NCBI GenBank assembly: GCA_017303635.1
Contig: JAFLCG010000003.1
Span: 248,001-312,000, forward strand
Direction of reading: 5' to 3'
Length of the DNA stretch: 64,000 nt
Source: Anaerolineae bacterium
GTDB lineage: Bacteria > Chloroflexota > Anaerolineae > Aggregatilineales > Phototrophicaceae
Below are positions 34,163 to 43,040 of this stretch, piece by piece. Below the pieces are notes generated by a model. It saw only the letters and a program-made list of their open reading frames with translations. It did no database searches and was not told the origin of the DNA. Position numbers and translations under genes: made by a program. Numbering within the stretch: the stretch's first letter is position 1; the number at the start of each line of letters is the position of its first letter.

Positions 34163-35386
34163 TTGACCGACACTCCACTCTCCATTCCCGACCTGATCGC
34201 CCAACTGAGCGATCCTGACCCGGTAGTTCGCCGGGAAGCGGCGAAGGCACTCGGCGAGGCCAAAGCGGTCGAAGCGATTGAGCCGCTGAAGCAGGTCGTC
34301 CAAAACGATCCGGTGACTCGGGTTCGTGATGTTGCCCTATCTGCACTCGTCACTATAGATGATCCCCAGGTGATTCCATTTTTGATGGACACACTCCATG
34401 ATGCAGAAATCGGTCGTACTGTATCATGGGCTGCTGCCGATTTTGCGCCGCTTTCGATTCAACCACTAATAGATATTCTGGTGGATGAGCAATTAGATGT
34501 TGCCGTGCGGGAACGTGCACTAAGTGGATTAGTAGGCTGTGCTGCTGATTCCTGGGGATCACGCGATGCTGCCAAGACACCTCAGCTTGTAGACTCCATT
34601 ATTGACCTTTTAATTGCCTACCTTTCAAACGAGGCTACTGAGTTACGTGAAGCCGCCGCTGCGAGCTTCCGTGCCGTCCGAGTCTCGCGGGCGACCCAAC
34701 CCCTCATTCCCCTCCTATGCGACCCATTTTCTGAGGTGCGAAGGGCAGCGGTCGATTCACTTGGTTGCATCGGGGATGACGCAGCGATTGATCCCCTCAT
34801 CGCCTGCCTGAAAGACCCGGATTCAGAAGTTCGGGAAGATGCAGCCCGTATGCTCAGTTGTTTTGAAGACACCCGTAGTGTGCCGTTCTTGATCGAATCC
34901 CTTCAGGATACAGACCCGGAGGTACAGGACGGTGCTGTATATACGCTGGGTATACTCAAGGATGCACGGGCGCTGGAACCTATCCGATTAATCCGCCAGC
35001 AGGCCGAAGGCGATTTGTTGTTTTGGTGCCAGTGGGCATTGGCTTCAATGGGTGATGAGAGCGCCGTGCACCCGTTGATCGCGTATCTACCGAGTGATAG
35101 CTTTCGCTTGATGGCGGCGAACGCGCTGGGCGACTTCGGCAACAGGGTAGCCGTCGAACCTTTGATCGAAGCGTGGAAGCTGGGAGTCAAAAAAAGCCCT
35201 CTACGTATCGTTGGCATCCGCCGCTTTATCGTGGATGCCCTCAAAAAGCTGGATACACCCCGCGCCGTTGAAGCCTTCACCGCCATTGTGGGCGAGAGTG
35301 ATGACCCGGAGATGCGGAAAGCCGCGCAGACGGCACTCGATCAGTTGCACCGAATTGAATCTGATTCGCCCGATACTCGTGATTAG
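34163..35386 (+). CDS. HEAT-repeat protein, tandem paralogue 3
   Basis: 407 residues from TTG 34163, 11 bp after paralogue 2 with the same ribosome-site cassette (AGGTGAATCCGATTTGACC). It begins MTDTPLSIPDLIAQLSDPDPVVRREAAKALGEAKAVEAIEPLKQV. HEAT units follow to the end, where it differs from the others (LDQLHRIESDSPDTRD). Seventy bases after its stop lies a copy of the 3' end of the HAS-like gene, so the duplication that made this array may have carried upstream DNA along. Same operon as paralogues 1 and 2. Confidence 0.85.
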   Translation: MTDTPLSIPDLIAQLSDPDPVVRREAAKALGEAKAVEAIEPLKQVVQNDPVTRVRDVALSALVTIDDPQVIPFLMDTLHDAEIGRTVSWAAADFAPLSIQPLIDILVDEQLDVAVRERALSGLVGCAADSWGSRDAAKTPQLVDSIIDLLIAYLSNEATELREAAAASFRAVRVSRATQPLIPLLCDPFSEVRRAAVDSLGCIGDDAAIDPLIACLKDPDSEVREDAARMLSCFEDTRSVPFLIESLQDTDPEVQDGAVYTLGILKDARALEPIRLIRQQAEGDLLFWCQWALASMGDESAVHPLIAYLPSDSFRLMAANALGDFGNRVAVEPLIEAWKLGVKKSPLRIVGIRRFIVDALKKLDTPRAVEAFTAIVGESDDPEMRKAAQTALDQLHRIESDSPDTRD

Positions 35387-35457
35387 CCTTCCGACCTATT
35401 CGCTATCGGATGGACTTCGCTTTGCTGAGGCGGGTATTTCAGGACAAGAGTCTCGGG

Positions 35458-35486
35458 CGCATGTGCTGGCACTGATTAGGCCATGA
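35458..35486 (+). pseudogene. duplicated 3' end of the HAS-like gene
   Basis: CGCATGTGCTGGCACTGATTAGGCCATGA aligns with the end of the gene at 30839-31459 (AGCATGTGCTAGCGTTGATTAGACCATAG, 31431-31459) with few changes and encodes the same HVLALIRP plus stop. Upstream of it I cannot align more than a few residues, so only the tail is recognisable. Confidence 0.6.
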
Positions 35487-35501
35487 GCGGGCAATACCGT
35501 T

Positions 35502-35912
35502 TTAATCGAAGTCACTCCAACGGTTCATCACCAGCAGGTACAGGATGCCAACTTGTACAAAGGGGGCGATGCAATCAGAAATCGTGGGCCGGGCGAACAT
35601 CACCTCAAAGATGGGTGAGATGATGGTCACAGCGATGGATCCATACGCGCCCCACTTCTTCCACTGCCAGATTCCGCCCAGTGAAATCAGATTGACAACC
35701 GAGAGGCCAGCCAGCAGCAGAATAATTGGGTTATTCACCCCTGAGGCAGCGATAAGGAAGAGTGCGGCTGCCGAAAGCAGGCCGGAAGCAATGATCCAGG
35801 CAGTCAGCCAGAAGCCGCGGTAACGACCATCATAGCTGGATGTCTTGCCTGTGTTGGAGTAGATCGGTTGCGGCTTCCAGTTACCCGGGTCCCAGTCGGA
35901 TTGTGATGACAT
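35502..35912 (-). CDS. small integral membrane protein
   Basis: 136 residues from ATG 35912. An N-terminal polar stretch (SDWDPGNWKPQPIYSNTG) is followed by four likely membrane helices: GFWLTAWIIASGLLSAAALFLIA, PIILLLAGLSVVNLISLGGIW, WGAYGSIAVTIISPIFEVMF and CIAPFVQVGILYLLVMNRW. No family is recognised. A perfect AT-rich palindrome (35935-35964), which includes TATAAT on the minus strand, lies just upstream and probably controls it. Confidence 0.7.
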   Translation of the reverse strand: MSSQSDWDPGNWKPQPIYSNTGKTSSYDGRYRGFWLTAWIIASGLLSAAALFLIAASGVNNPIILLLAGLSVVNLISLGGIWQWKKWGAYGSIAVTIISPIFEVMFARPTISDCIAPFVQVGILYLLVMNRWSDFD

Positions 35913-35934
35913 GTTCGGCAAGGCTCCATTATCA

Positions 35935-35964
35935 TATACGTCTATAGTTGATTATAGACGTATA
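35935..35964 (-). promoter_or_regulatory. perfect AT-rich palindrome, likely operator
   Basis: TATACGTCTATA (35935-35946) and TATAGACGTATA (35953-35964) are exact 12-bp arms with a GTTGAT centre. On the minus strand the arm/centre boundary reads TATAAT, a possible -10 for the membrane-protein gene starting at 35912. The AT-rich stem without a T tract makes a terminator less likely. Confidence 0.5.
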
Positions 35965-35985
35965 CAGTAATGGTTATTATTAAGA

Positions 35986-36924
35986 TCAAGCCAATGCTCG
36001 CCCCAGCACGCCCTCGACCTCAGCGCGGGTCGGTGCGTTGCGACCAGAACCCCGCTTCTGCACCGAGGCGGCGCCGGCGGCGTTCGCCAGTTCCGCCGCC
36101 CCCCACCAATCCAGGCCGTGCAAGCGCCCGTAGACCAGCGCTGCGTTGAAGCAATCGCCCGCCCCGACCGTATCCACCAGCGGGACGTTGAAGCCCGGCA
36201 CCGTGATGCGCTCGGTTGGCAGGATGACGCTACAGCCTGCGCCGCCCTGCTTGACCACGATGGTTTGTGCCCCGGCTTCAAACAGATAGGTGTAGGCCGC
36301 CTCGCCAGTGCGGCCTCCTGAGGCCAGCGGGACTTCTTCCTCGGTCATCATCAGGATGTCGCAGCTTTCGACCAGGTGCCGAATCCGCTCCGAGTCAATG
36401 CCGTGGCCGAGGGTCGGGCCGGTGTCACAGAAGATCGGGACCTGATGCCGCCGGGCTGAGGTCAGCACCGCATCCAGCAAGATCGGTAATTGATCTTCGT
36501 GCAGGTTATAGCCCTGGGCGAAGATAGCTCCGGCGCGGCGGACCAGTTTCTCGATGGCCGGGGTGAACTCGACCAATGGCCCTTCCGCTAGGCTGCCGAC
36601 GAAGGTATGGGCATGGGTGTCCCGGTCGATCAAATCCAGCACCACACAGGTACGGGACCCGGGCAGGACAGCCACGCCACTCAGGTCAATACCTTCGGCC
36701 TGGAGGATGTTCGCCAACGCCATCCCGAAGATGTCGTCCCCAATTGCGCCGACCGGGCGCACATCCAGCCCCAGCCGCTGACCCATGATGTTGAAGTTAC
36801 ACCCGCCCCCGGCCTCCAGATACAAACCCCGTATTTCCTGGTGCTTGAACGGCAGGATCGGCAGGCGGGTGGGTGTGATGAGATCAACGACGAGATCGCC
36901 GATGGAAATGACGGTTGGAGGCAT
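35986..36924 (-). CDS. PfkB family carbohydrate/nucleoside kinase
   Basis: 312 residues. It opens VISIGDLVVDLITPTRLPILP (PfkB N-terminal substrate region), has the glycine-rich GGGCNFNIMGQRLGLDVRPVGAIGDDIFG (signature 1), and near the C-terminus DTVGAGDCFNAALVYG (signature 2 with anion hole GAGD and catalytic Asp). Substrates of the family include ribose, adenosine, fructose and sugar phosphates; nothing fixes it here. It follows the ADP-ribosylglycohydrolase on the same strand with a 189-bp gap that contains a hairpin, so they may be separately transcribed. Ribose released by that enzyme would be a fitting substrate, which is inference. Confidence 0.92.
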   Translation of the reverse strand: MPPTVISIGDLVVDLITPTRLPILPFKHQEIRGLYLEAGGGCNFNIMGQRLGLDVRPVGAIGDDIFGMALANILQAEGIDLSGVAVLPGSRTCVVLDLIDRDTHAHTFVGSLAEGPLVEFTPAIEKLVRRAGAIFAQGYNLHEDQLPILLDAVLTSARRHQVPIFCDTGPTLGHGIDSERIRHLVESCDILMMTEEEVPLASGGRTGEAAYTYLFEAGAQTIVVKQGGAGCSVILPTERITVPGFNVPLVDTVGAGDCFNAALVYGRLHGLDWWGAAELANAAGAASVQKRGSGRNAPTRAEVEGVLGRALA

Positions 36925-37075
36925 AGTTTAAAGCTCTCAGCTTAAGGCAGGCTACCTGCTTCCAGCGACCAGCCAGAAGTCAGACCCGGATGCATACATA
37001 ATCCAAAGATACGGTCTGAGCATTCAGCAAATGGCCAGCTGTTTGGCGCAGCCCCTGCACGGCTAGATGATTCTA

Positions 37076-37099
37076 GCGAACAGCTTGAGGGCTGTTCGC
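37076..37099 (-). terminator. hairpin after the ADP-ribosylglycohydrolase gene
   Basis: GCGAACAGC (37076-37084) and GCTGTTCGC (37091-37099) form a perfect 9-bp stem with a 6-nt loop, 14 bp past the stop on the minus strand. No T tract follows. Confidence 0.4.
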
Positions 37100-37113
37100 G
37101 GACTGTTCAAGGC

Positions 37114-38130
37114 TTAACCCTTCCGGGCCAGCGCTTCCAGTTCGACCGCCAGCGTGGGCAGATTATAACCCGCGTTGATGGGATCGGCGTTGAGCGTGTC
37201 CAGAATATCCGGGCTGAAGGCGCTGATGCCCCGGTAGGCTCCCGCGATGGCGCAGGCAATCGCGCCGACGGTATCGGCATCCCCGGAGAGATTGGCCGCG
37301 TAGATGGCGGTCTGTTGTGGATCACCTTCGGCCATCGCCAGCACGCCGAAGGCCGCGCCGACGGTTTCCGGCACACTCAGCGAAGTGCCGACGACATCGT
37401 AGAGTTCACGCAGACGGGCGCGGGCATCCGTGCCTTTGCGAGCGATCTGTACTGCCATCTCGATCCGCCGCGTGACCGATGGCCCCAGCCACGGGCCGCC
37501 GCGCTGCCGACCGAGTTCCGCCCCTAGCAGTCCGGCGGCGATGATGGCATCCAGTGTCGCATCTTCGTTCATGGCGATGGACACGGCCGCCGCGACCGCC
37601 GCTGCCCCGGAAATCGCCACGCTGGTATTGTGCGTGGGAATGCAGGAAATGTGTGCGTCTTCAATCGCCCCAATTGGGTCGTTCGGGTGGATCAGGCCGA
37701 CGACGGATACGCGCATCGGTGCACCGTTGGTATCGCCCATCCGCCCGGTCATGTGCGGATCTTCCCCGCGCTTGAGCGCCAGCACCCCGCGCCGTGTGCT
37801 GGGGCCTACATACTTGGATTGGTCGCCGCCAGTGCGGTCATACCAGTCGATGATGGCACGAACCGTCGCCTCCAGCGTCACCTTGCCCGCTTTGACATAC
37901 TCCCGCGCCAGCGAAAAGGCCTGTTCGGAGTCATCGGTGATGCGCCCGGCAGGCAGGCCGGAATGGACTTCGTGATCATCCGGGCCGGGCAGGAAGGAGG
38001 TGATCCAGCCATAAGCCGACCACGTCTGTTCCGGGTCGAAGTAAGCCGGCATTCCCCAGGCATCACCCAGTGCCTGTCCATACAATCCACCGAGAATTTT
38101 GTCTTTAAGCATCGTGTGTTCATCCGTCAT
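37114..38130 (-). CDS. ADP-ribosylglycohydrolase (ARH) family protein
   Basis: 338 residues from ATG 38130; a GTG at 38142 and an ATG at 38112 are alternatives. The ARH core is intact: LKDKILGGLYGQALGDAWGMP (first helix), GRITDDSEQA (T-D-D-S/T metal site), SCIPTHNTSVAISGAAAVAAAVS, and SGDADTVGAIACAIAGAYRG (D-x-D-T second metal site). ARH enzymes use two magnesium ions to remove ADP-ribose from proteins, nucleic acids or small molecules. The gene is divergent from a TIR-domain receptor with only 157 bp between the start codons, and upstream of a PfkB kinase. No ADP-ribosyltransferase is visible nearby. Confidence 0.92.
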   Translation of the reverse strand: MTDEHTMLKDKILGGLYGQALGDAWGMPAYFDPEQTWSAYGWITSFLPGPDDHEVHSGLPAGRITDDSEQAFSLAREYVKAGKVTLEATVRAIIDWYDRTGGDQSKYVGPSTRRGVLALKRGEDPHMTGRMGDTNGAPMRVSVVGLIHPNDPIGAIEDAHISCIPTHNTSVAISGAAAVAAAVSIAMNEDATLDAIIAAGLLGAELGRQRGGPWLGPSVTRRIEMAVQIARKGTDARARLRELYDVVGTSLSVPETVGAAFGVLAMAEGDPQQTAIYAANLSGDADTVGAIACAIAGAYRGISAFSPDILDTLNADPINAGYNLPTLAVELEALARKG

Positions 38131-38255
38131 CTGTTCGGTCACTCTGAAGAATTGTAGCGCAGGTCAAGAAATGTGTGGTTTATGGTATGCGATGGACAAT
38201 GCCCTCATAGATAAGATCCTTGTTATGCGCCCCCACCGCGTTTTCCTGTGTCGGC

Positions 38256-38261
38256 TATAAT
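38256..38261 (+). promoter_or_regulatory. -10 box (TATAAT) of the TIR-WD40 gene
   Basis: A perfect TATAAT lies 27 bp before the ATG. No good -35 is found 16-18 bp upstream (CACCGC-like), so transcription may need an activator or another sigma partner. Confidence 0.4.
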
Positions 38262-38287
38262 CAAGAGGGTAAGGCAGGAGGGTATGC

Positions 38288-40786
38288 ATGGCTGATGTAT
38301 TCATTTCCTATTCGCGTAAAGACTCCGATTTTGTCCGGCAGCTTCATGAAGCCCTCAAGCAGCATGGCCGGGATACCTGGGTGGACTGGGAAGATATTCC
38401 ACCGACCGCTGAATGGTGGAAGGAAGTCACCACCGGGATCGAAGCCGCCGATACCTTCGTCTTCGTCATCAGCCCGGATTCGTTGGCGTCCGAGATCTGC
38501 CGCCGGGAAATTGACCATGCCGTTCAGAACCAAAAACGCATCGTCCCTATTCTGCGTCGCCAGCCCGAAGGCAACAGCTCCATGCACCCGTCGGTGGGGT
38601 CGCACAACTGGTTGTTCTTCCGTCCATCGGATGAATTCGACAAGGCCCTGCTGTCACTGCTCAATGCCCTCGAGACTGACCTCAGCCACGTCCGCGCCCA
38701 TACCCGCCTGTTGATCCGTGCGCGTGAATGGGAAAGTAATCAGCGGGAAGGCAGCTTCCTGCTGCGCGGTGGCGATCTGGCGAATGCCGAAGCCTGGCTG
38801 ACCGAAGCCGCTCGTAAACGTCCAGCGGCTGCGCCGATCCAGGTGGAATACATCACGGCCAGTCGCGCTGCCGATACACGCCGGGGACGGCTGCTGCTGG
38901 CTGGAGTGAGCATGGCGCTGGTGGTCGCGCTAGGGTTGGCGCTGTTGGCCTTCCTCCTCAACAACGAATCGAATCGCCAGCGGACGATTGCCGAAGCCAA
39001 CGCAGCCACGGCTGTGGTTGCCCACGATATTGCCTACCAGCAGGCTGCGACGGCCGTCGCAGCCCAGGGTGAGGCTGAAATCCAACGTGGTGCCGCCCTG
39101 GCAAATGCCGCTACAGCAGTCGCAGCGCAGGATATTGCTTACCAGCAGGCGGCAACGGCCGTCGCCGCTCAGGAAGAAGCCCTCGAACAACGCAATGCTG
39201 CCCAGGCCGCTGCCACCCAGGTCGCGGATGAACGGCGTCAGGCGCAGTCGATTGCGCTGGCAGGTCAGGCCGAGGTGGAAATCAACGGCCCGCGCCCGGA
39301 CCGCGCGGCACTGCTGGTGCTGCGCGCTTTTGAACGGTTTGCCTATACCTGGCAGGCGGAACGGGCGCTGGCGCGGGCCGTTGTCAATCAACTGGCTCGT
39401 CGTGAACTGTCAGGTCACAGCGGGGAAGTCACGGGTGTGGATTGGTCGGCGGATAACACGCAGGTCTTGACCGCTGGCAACGATGCGACCGTGCGAATCT
39501 GGGATGCGACCAGTGGTCAGCAGATCCGTTCCCTGGGGATGAGCAGTCCTGTGGCGCGGGCGCTCTGGTCGCCGGATGGTCGCTGGATCGCAGCCGGGGA
39601 TGCCAATGGTGATCTGGAAGTCTGGTCCGCCGAGGGCCTGGCCGGGGCCAGTTTCGCCGGGCACAGCGCCGCCATCTACAACGTGGAATGGTCGCCGGAC
39701 AGCCGCCGCTTGGCGAGTGTCAGCGTGGATGGCAGCGTGCGCCTGTGGGAGCGCGAGTCCGGTGCGCTCTTGTTCACGCTGCAGGGGCACAGCGCCCCGG
39801 TCAACAGCGTGCAGTGGTCGCCGGATGGGACGCAGATTGTCACCGCCAGCGAAGACATGACTGCCCGCATCTGGGATGCGGCTACGGGTGCGCCGCTGGC
39901 GACCCTGCGCGGGCATAGCGGGCAGGTGCGGCGGGCGCTCTGGTCGCCGGATGGCTCGCGGATTGTGACGGCCAGCGATGATACCACCGCTATCATCTGG
40001 GATGCCCTCACCGGGGAAGTGCTCTTTACCCTGAGTGGACATACGCGGCCCGTGATTCGGGTCGGTTGGTCGCCGGATGGAGGGCGGATTGCGACCGCCA
40101 GCGCGGATAGCACCGCCAAGGTCTGGGATGCGACCACCGGCACGCTGCTCCGCACGCTGTTTGGTCATACCGCCGCCGTGCGTGATCTGGGTTGGTCGCC
40201 TGGCGGAACCCGCCTCATCACCGTCAGCGAAGACCGCACCGTCCGCATCTGGAATGCGGAAAGTGGCGGTGAACTCCTGATGCTGGAAGGGCATCGTGGC
40301 CTGATCTGGGATCTGGACTGGGCCAGCAACGGACGCTTTGTCGCCACGGCCAGCGCCGATGGCAGCGCGCGCATCTGGCAGATCTGGAACAACCAGCAGG
40401 CGTTGATCCGTTTTGCGCGGGAGTGCTGCGCGGAACGTCCGCTGACGGACGAGGAAAGCATCCAGTTTGGCTTGCCCGTTCCGACCAGCCTGCCACCCTA
40501 TACCGACCCGGAAAGCTGTCCCGGTACGCTACCTTCACTGTTGTATGTGGGTGTGCGTGGGCAGGTGGCCGATGACGATGCACGTGCGCTCAATGTGCGG
40601 AGTCAACCCAATCGCAATGCTGCCCTGGTCGGGCAGATCCCGCCGGGGCAGACCTTCCAGGTGCTCGCCGGGCCAACCTGTGCCGATGGCATTGCCTGGT
40701 TCCAGGTGATATACGGCATCAATGCGGTTCAGGGCTGGATAGCCGAAGGATTGGATGAGCGTTACTTCGTCCAGCCTATCAGCTGA
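38288..40786 (+). CDS. TIR - transmembrane - 8x WD40 - SH3b receptor
   Basis: 832 residues; AGGAGG lies 7 nt before ATG 38288. Residues 1-130 are a TIR domain: [27 protein letters not shown], and SEICRREID with the likely catalytic Glu at 74. One membrane helix is at about 202-226. An Ala/Gln-rich coiled region with two near copies of [19 protein letters not shown] follows, then eight WD40 repeats (about 374-700; each HSxxV...WSPDG...IWDA), and an SH3b-like end (about 750-825, [21 protein letters not shown]). The TIR should lie inside the cell and the propeller outside. TIR domains often cleave NAD+. It overlaps the convergent sigma gene by 8 bp. Confidence 0.9.
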   Translation: MADVFISYSRKDSDFVRQLHEALKQHGRDTWVDWEDIPPTAEWWKEVTTGIEAADTFVFVISPDSLASEICRREIDHAVQNQKRIVPILRRQPEGNSSMHPSVGSHNWLFFRPSDEFDKALLSLLNALETDLSHVRAHTRLLIRAREWESNQREGSFLLRGGDLANAEAWLTEAARKRPAAAPIQVEYITASRAADTRRGRLLLAGVSMALVVALGLALLAFLLNNESNRQRTIAEANAATAVVAHDIAYQQAATAVAAQGEAEIQRGAALANAATAVAAQDIAYQQAATAVAAQEEALEQRNAAQAAATQVADERRQAQSIALAGQAEVEINGPRPDRAALLVLRAFERFAYTWQAERALARAVVNQLARRELSGHSGEVTGVDWSADNTQVLTAGNDATVRIWDATSGQQIRSLGMSSPVARALWSPDGRWIAAGDANGDLEVWSAEGLAGASFAGHSAAIYNVEWSPDSRRLASVSVDGSVRLWERESGALLFTLQGHSAPVNSVQWSPDGTQIVTASEDMTARIWDAATGAPLATLRGHSGQVRRALWSPDGSRIVTASDDTTAIIWDALTGEVLFTLSGHTRPVIRVGWSPDGGRIATASADSTAKVWDATTGTLLRTLFGHTAAVRDLGWSPGGTRLITVSEDRTVRIWNAESGGELLMLEGHRGLIWDLDWASNGRFVATASADGSARIWQIWNNQQALIRFARECCAERPLTDEESIQFGLPVPTSLPPYTDPESCPGTLPSLLYVGVRGQVADDDARALNVRSQPNRNAALVGQIPPGQTFQVLAGPTCADGIAWFQVIYGINAVQGWIAEGLDERYFVQPIS

Positions 40787-42053
40787 GTCCGCCGTCCCGG
40801 ATCTGCGACAGGACGGCGTTCAAACGCCTGTGCAGGAAGGCGCGCTCGACATGGTTCTGGCACAGGTCGAACGCCTGCTGATAGGCCGTCGCAGCTTCAT
40901 CCAGCCAGCCCGTCCGCCGGAGTAAATCCGCACGGGCGGCGTGCAGCAGATAGTAATCTTTCAGGGCGCCGGAGTCGTCCAGCGCATCCAACAGGCGTAA
41001 CCCGACTACAGGGCCCTCTACCATAGCGACGGCGACCGCTCGATTCAGTTCGACCACCGGCGACTCGATCATTTCACCGAGGACGCGGTAGAGCGTTGCA
41101 ATCTGCCGCCAGTCGGTCTCAGCGGGATCGAGCGCCCGCGCATGGAGCGCGGCAATCGCTGCCTGCACCTGGTACGGCCCCGGTTGACCCTGCCGCAGCG
41201 CTGCCTCCACCAGCGCCAGACCTTCGGCGATCAAGCCCTGATCCCACAGGCTGCGATCCTGATCTTCCAGCAGCACCAGTTCACCGGAGGGCGTGGTGCG
41301 GGACCGCTGCCGCGAGTGCTGGAGCAGCATCAACGCCAGCAGCCCTTCGACTTCCGGCCTGGGTAAAAGCTGCCGCAGGACGCGCCCCAGCCGGATCGCT
41401 TCCACACAAAGGTCTTGCCGGATGAGTGCATCCCCGCTAGCACTGCCATAGCCTTCATTGAAGATCAGATACACCACAGCTAGCAGCGCATCGAGTCGCT
41501 CGGGTAGACGTTCCGCCCCCGGCACTTCATAGGGGATGCCGGCATCCCGGATTTTGCGTTTTGCCCGTACCAGCCGCTGCGCCATGGTCGGCTCGGCGAC
41601 CAGGAAGGCTTTCGCCACTTCCGGCACGCTCAACCCGCCCAGTGTGTTAAGCGTCAGGGCGACCTGTGCTTCCTGATTGAGCGCCGGATGGCAGCAGGTG
41701 AACATCAGCTTCAGGCGTTCATCAGGGATAGGCATGTCGTCGAACATCTCAATCTCGTCCTCGGTGCTGTCCGCCCGGAGATCCGCCAGTGCGCCGATAC
41801 GTTCGACTTTGCGGTTCAGATTGATGTCCCGGCGCACCCGGTCAATAGCTTTGCGTTTGGCAGCGGTGGTCAGCCAGGCACCCGGGTTCTGTGGCAGACC
41901 GTCCAGCGGCCAGCGTTCCAGCGCGGTGATAAAGGCTTCCTGTAAGGCATCCTGCGCCCGGTCGATATCGCGCAGATAAGCGATGAGCGCGGCCAACACC
42001 CGCCCATATTCCTGACGGTATGTTTGTTCGACCAGATCGTGTGAAGGGGTCAT
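40779..42053 (-). CDS. ECF42-type RNA polymerase sigma factor with TPR extension
   Basis: 424 residues from ATG 42053 (AGGA 5 nt upstream; the ATG at 42059 sits too close to it). Sigma2 ([31 protein letters not shown]), [18 protein letters not shown], and sigma4 ([38 protein letters not shown]) are followed by a large C-terminal domain ending in TPR-like helices ([24 protein letters not shown]). This architecture, with DGPF/YCII genes next door, defines group ECF42, which has no classical anti-sigma factor and appears controlled by its own C-terminal domain. It is the last gene of a three-gene operon. Its 3' end overlaps the TIR-WD40 gene by 8 bp. Confidence 0.93.
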   Translation of the reverse strand: MTPSHDLVEQTYRQEYGRVLAALIAYLRDIDRAQDALQEAFITALERWPLDGLPQNPGAWLTTAAKRKAIDRVRRDINLNRKVERIGALADLRADSTEDEIEMFDDMPIPDERLKLMFTCCHPALNQEAQVALTLNTLGGLSVPEVAKAFLVAEPTMAQRLVRAKRKIRDAGIPYEVPGAERLPERLDALLAVVYLIFNEGYGSASGDALIRQDLCVEAIRLGRVLRQLLPRPEVEGLLALMLLQHSRQRSRTTPSGELVLLEDQDRSLWDQGLIAEGLALVEAALRQGQPGPYQVQAAIAALHARALDPAETDWRQIATLYRVLGEMIESPVVELNRAVAVAMVEGPVVGLRLLDALDDSGALKDYYLLHAARADLLRRTGWLDEAATAYQQAFDLCQNHVERAFLHRRLNAVLSQIRDGGLS

Positions 42054-42110
42054 GGGCATCCTTTGGCTGCCGGGCGCACTCCAGTGCGCCCAGGCGGATG
42101 CTCCGTTTTA

Positions 42111-42470
42111 CTACGCTTGCTGACTGAAGTCCACCACCGGGCGGATTTCGACACTGCCGCACTTCGCATCGGGGATCTGCTTTGCCAGATCAATGGCTTC
42201 ATCCAGTGACTGACAGTTGAGCAGATAGTAGCCCCCGAGGACTTCTTTAGTCTCCGCAAACGGCCCATCAGTCACGACCTGCTTGCCATCGCGGATTCGC
42301 AGGGTGCGGGCCGTAGTGACCGGGTGGAGCGGTGCGCCCTGCACCAGCACCCCACGTTTGGCCGTCTCCGCATTAAAGGCGAAGTAGTCCGGCATCATCG
42401 AGTCTTGTTCCTGCTTGCTAAGCGCGGCATACAGTTCGGGATTCGAGTAGATCAAGATCATGTACTGCAT
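42111..42470 (-). CDS. DGPF/YCII-domain protein 1 (ECF42 partner)
   Basis: 119 residues from ATG 42470 (AGGAG 8 nt upstream); the open frame beyond has no ribosome site. MQYMILIYSNPELYAALSK opens the ferredoxin-like fold and VVTDGPFAETKEVLGGYYLLNCQSLDEAIDLAKQIP carries the D-G-P-F motif that names the family. DGPF proteins are the regular genomic partners and transcription targets of ECF42 sigma factors; their biochemical role is unknown. It ends 57 bp before the sigma start and follows a paralogue, with which it shares the whole layout. Confidence 0.92.
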   Translation of the reverse strand: MQYMILIYSNPELYAALSKQEQDSMMPDYFAFNAETAKRGVLVQGAPLHPVTTARTLRIRDGKQVVTDGPFAETKEVLGGYYLLNCQSLDEAIDLAKQIPDAKCGSVEIRPVVDFSQQA

Positions 42471-42571
42471 GGATGTTGCTCCTGAATGTTCATCAGCGAA
42501 ATTGGTTGAAAGCATGTTTGACAAGATGCACTGCATCTCACCCCAACGGTATCGTTCCGGTAACGGTTGCC

Positions 42572-42937
42572 TTATGCGCCCAGGCTGCTCAGGTCAACCA
42601 CCTCACGGATTTCAATGCTGCCATCCCGGGCGGCAGGAATATGGCTGGCAAAGGCTAGGGCTTCATCGAATGATTTGCACTCGACGATGTAATAGCCGCC
42701 GATCTGCTCCTTCGTTTCTGCGAAGGGGCCGTCACTCGTCAGTGCTTTGCCCGCCCGGATGCGGACGGTGGTGGCGGTGCTGGTGGGATGCAGGGCTTCC
42801 CCGCCCGTGATGGTAATGCCGAGGGGCTTGGCTTTGCTGTCAAGCGCGAAGTATTCTGCCATCTCGGCGTCGATCTGGGCTTTGGGCTTGGCGGCTTCAG
42901 CGGCTTCGTTTCCGTAGAGCAGGAGCATGTACTGCAT
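42572..42937 (-). CDS. DGPF/YCII-domain protein 2 (ECF42 partner)
   Basis: 121 residues from ATG 42937 (GGAGG 8 nt upstream). MQYMLLLYGNEAAEAAKPK and ALTSDGPFAETKEQIGGYYIVECKSFDEALAFASHIP mark it as a paralogue of the next gene; the two share the D-G-P-F-A-E-T-K-E core and diverge elsewhere. It is the first gene of the ECF42 operon, and a match to the ECF42 promoter motif lies upstream. Its substrate or ligand is unknown. Confidence 0.92.
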   Translation of the reverse strand: MQYMLLLYGNEAAEAAKPKAQIDAEMAEYFALDSKAKPLGITITGGEALHPTSTATTVRIRAGKALTSDGPFAETKEQIGGYYIVECKSFDEALAFASHIPAARDGSIEIREVVDLSSLGA

Positions 42938-42993
42938 GGTCGGGTCCTCCGGTAGAGTTTACAAAGCGTTGGATCACGCTTTTCTACTCATAC

Positions 42994-43020
42994 GACGAAC
43001 GGGCCACGACCAAATCGACA
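42994..43020 (-). promoter_or_regulatory. candidate ECF42-dependent promoter
   Basis: On the minus strand TGTCGA (complement of 43015-43020), 17 nt, then CGTC (complement of 42994-42997), 57 bp before the first DGPF gene. As I recall, the reported ECF42 motif is TGTCGA near -35 and CGA/TC near -10; the fit suggests autoregulation. Confidence 0.5.
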
Positions 43021-43040
43021 TCTAAATTGTTAGGGAATTG

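Noticed and set aside
35211..35486. 91-codon frame after the third HEAT gene
   Set aside because: Most of it is the HEAT gene in another frame; only its last 29 bases are meaningful, as a copied gene tail.
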